NCBI RefSeq assembly: GCF_019710585.1
Contig: NZ_JAIFZQ010000016.1
Location: 124,001-188,000, forward strand
Reading direction: 5' to 3'
Origin: Arthrobacter sp. MAHUQ-56
Lineage (GTDB): Bacteria > Actinomycetota > Actinomycetes > Actinomycetales > Micrococcaceae
DNA length: 64,000 nucleotides
Part shown: piece after piece, positions 63,418-64,000 of the stretch
How positions within the stretch are numbered: position 1 is the first letter of the stretch
How the letters are laid out: each line of letters begins with the position of its first letter
Translations under genes and position numbers: made by a program
Notes under the pieces: generated by a model
The model's database searches: none
Told to the model about the DNA's origin: nothing
The model's input: the letters and a program-made list of their open reading frames with translations, nothing else

Positions 63418-64000
63418 CTAGCACGTCAACAGGGCAAATGGCTTTGCGAAGAATTCCGCCCAGAGGGGGTCGTCCGGCCACAAGTCGTCGGGGTCGATGA
63501 GGTTGTCGTCCTCGGGTTCCCACTGCGGGACGTCCCCCGGGCTGGCATCTTCACGCGGGCTGGCATCTTCAAATGGGCTGGCCCCGAACGTCGGCCAATG
63601 AGGCCAGTGGGTTGGTTCGGGGTCGGGTTGTTCGGCGTCGTAGTGGCGGCCGGTGGGTGAGGTCCAGCCGGGTGGTTCCTTGGCGGTGGCCGGGGTGGGG
63701 GTCCAGCCGCTGTGGTGTTTGAGGCGGTGGTGCTTGGGGCAGAGCTGTCCCAGGTTGGAGGCGCCGGTTTCTCCGCCGTTGTGCCAGGCGGTGAGGTGGT
63801 CGGTGTCGTTGTCCAGTGATCGGTTGGTGCAGCCGGGGAAGGTGCATTTGCCGTCCCGCATCCTGATCCAGCGTTTGATTGTCCCGGGGAGCCGGTAGCT
63901 TCTGCGCCCGATCTCCAGCGGCGCCCCGCCGCGGGGGTCGACCAGGACGCGGTAGAACGACTCCGCGCCGTCCGCGACCAGCCGCCGTGCCATGGAGGCG
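63418..64000 (-). CDS. DUF222/HNH endonuclease domain protein, 5' end beyond the window
   Basis: The C-terminal part of a second 13E12-type protein; the gene starts beyond base 64000. The visible HNH region has CTFPGCTNRSLDND, TDHLTAWHNGGETGASNLG and LCPKHHRLKH, the same zinc and catalytic pattern as the copy at 2170. A Pro- and Asp-rich tail (DASPREDASPGD) follows, with a small internal repeat of DASP. A Met at 63993 is internal to the reading frame and is not taken as the start. Confidence 0.85.
   Translation of the reverse strand, partial: ASMARRLVADGAESFYRVLVDPRGGAPLEIGRRSYRLPGTIKRWIRMRDGKCTFPGCTNRSLDNDTDHLTAWHNGGETGASNLGQLCPKHHRLKHHSGWTPTPATAKEPPGWTSPTGRHYDAEQPDPEPTHWPHWPTFGASPFEDASPREDASPGDVPQWEPEDDNLIDPDDLWPDDPLWAEFFAKPFALLTC

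Overview
The window comes from a high-GC actinobacterium, most likely a member of the Micrococcaceae such as Arthrobacter or Pseudarthrobacter. This rests on strong G/C third-position bias, many GTG starts with ATGA/GTGA stop-start overlaps, two DUF222/HNH (13E12-type) endonucleases, a desABCD siderophore operon with a DtxR-type iron box, CRP/GlxR-like sites and a LigD/Ku repair pair. It looks like ordinary chromosome. I see no insertion sequence, prophage, CRISPR array, tRNA or rRNA.

Layout. 0-5 kb: a PrmC-related methyltransferase, a small membrane protein, a DUF222/HNH endonuclease, and two small envelope/stress proteins. 5-13 kb: redox and fatty-acid genes (three aldo/keto reductases, an SDR epimerase, acyl-CoA ligase, acyl-CoA dehydrogenase, TetR), ending at a divergent MmyB-type regulator. 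14-20.5 kb: dodecin, then a GntR repressor divergent from a four-carbon acid-sugar operon (DUF1537 kinase, LtnD-like dehydrogenase, GntP permease, class II aldolase) with two GntR-type operators between them. 20.5-23 kb: small metabolic and membrane genes. 23.3-28.8 kb: desA-desB-desC-desD for a desferrioxamine-type siderophore, behind an iron box. 28.8-38.4 kb: an SDR, a FUSC protein, an MHS-type transporter, divergent ligD and ku, and a methyltransferase/SRPBCC pair. 38.5-42.8 kb: the fructose PTS operon fruR-fruK-fruA-ptsH. 43-49 kb: DUF6458 protein, esterase, beta-phosphoglucomutase plus GH65 phosphorylase behind a LacI-type operator, and an MFS exporter.

49-61.7 kb is a compact glycine/serine/one-carbon locus. 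On the minus strand lie gcvP-gcvT-gcvH-glyA, then sdaA and lipA. On the plus strand lie cycA-purU and a short MTHFR-like gene. The two arms diverge from a 0.8-kb region with one tandem glycine riboswitch facing each way. Together they import glycine, cleave it, interconvert it with serine, deaminate serine, supply lipoate to GcvH, and relieve excess folate one-carbon units. A strongly structured, unassigned RNA leader lies between glyA and sdaA. The gcvP translation-start segment is also found, nearly identical, in front of the MTHFR-like gene. The window ends with an EcsC-like protein, an orphan pxpA and a truncated second DUF222/HNH gene.

The strongest candidates for something undescribed are the glyA-sdaA leader RNA, the duplicated riboswitch/start modules that tie the one-carbon genes together, and the acid-sugar operon that ends in an FBA-type aldolase where a decarboxylase would be expected.
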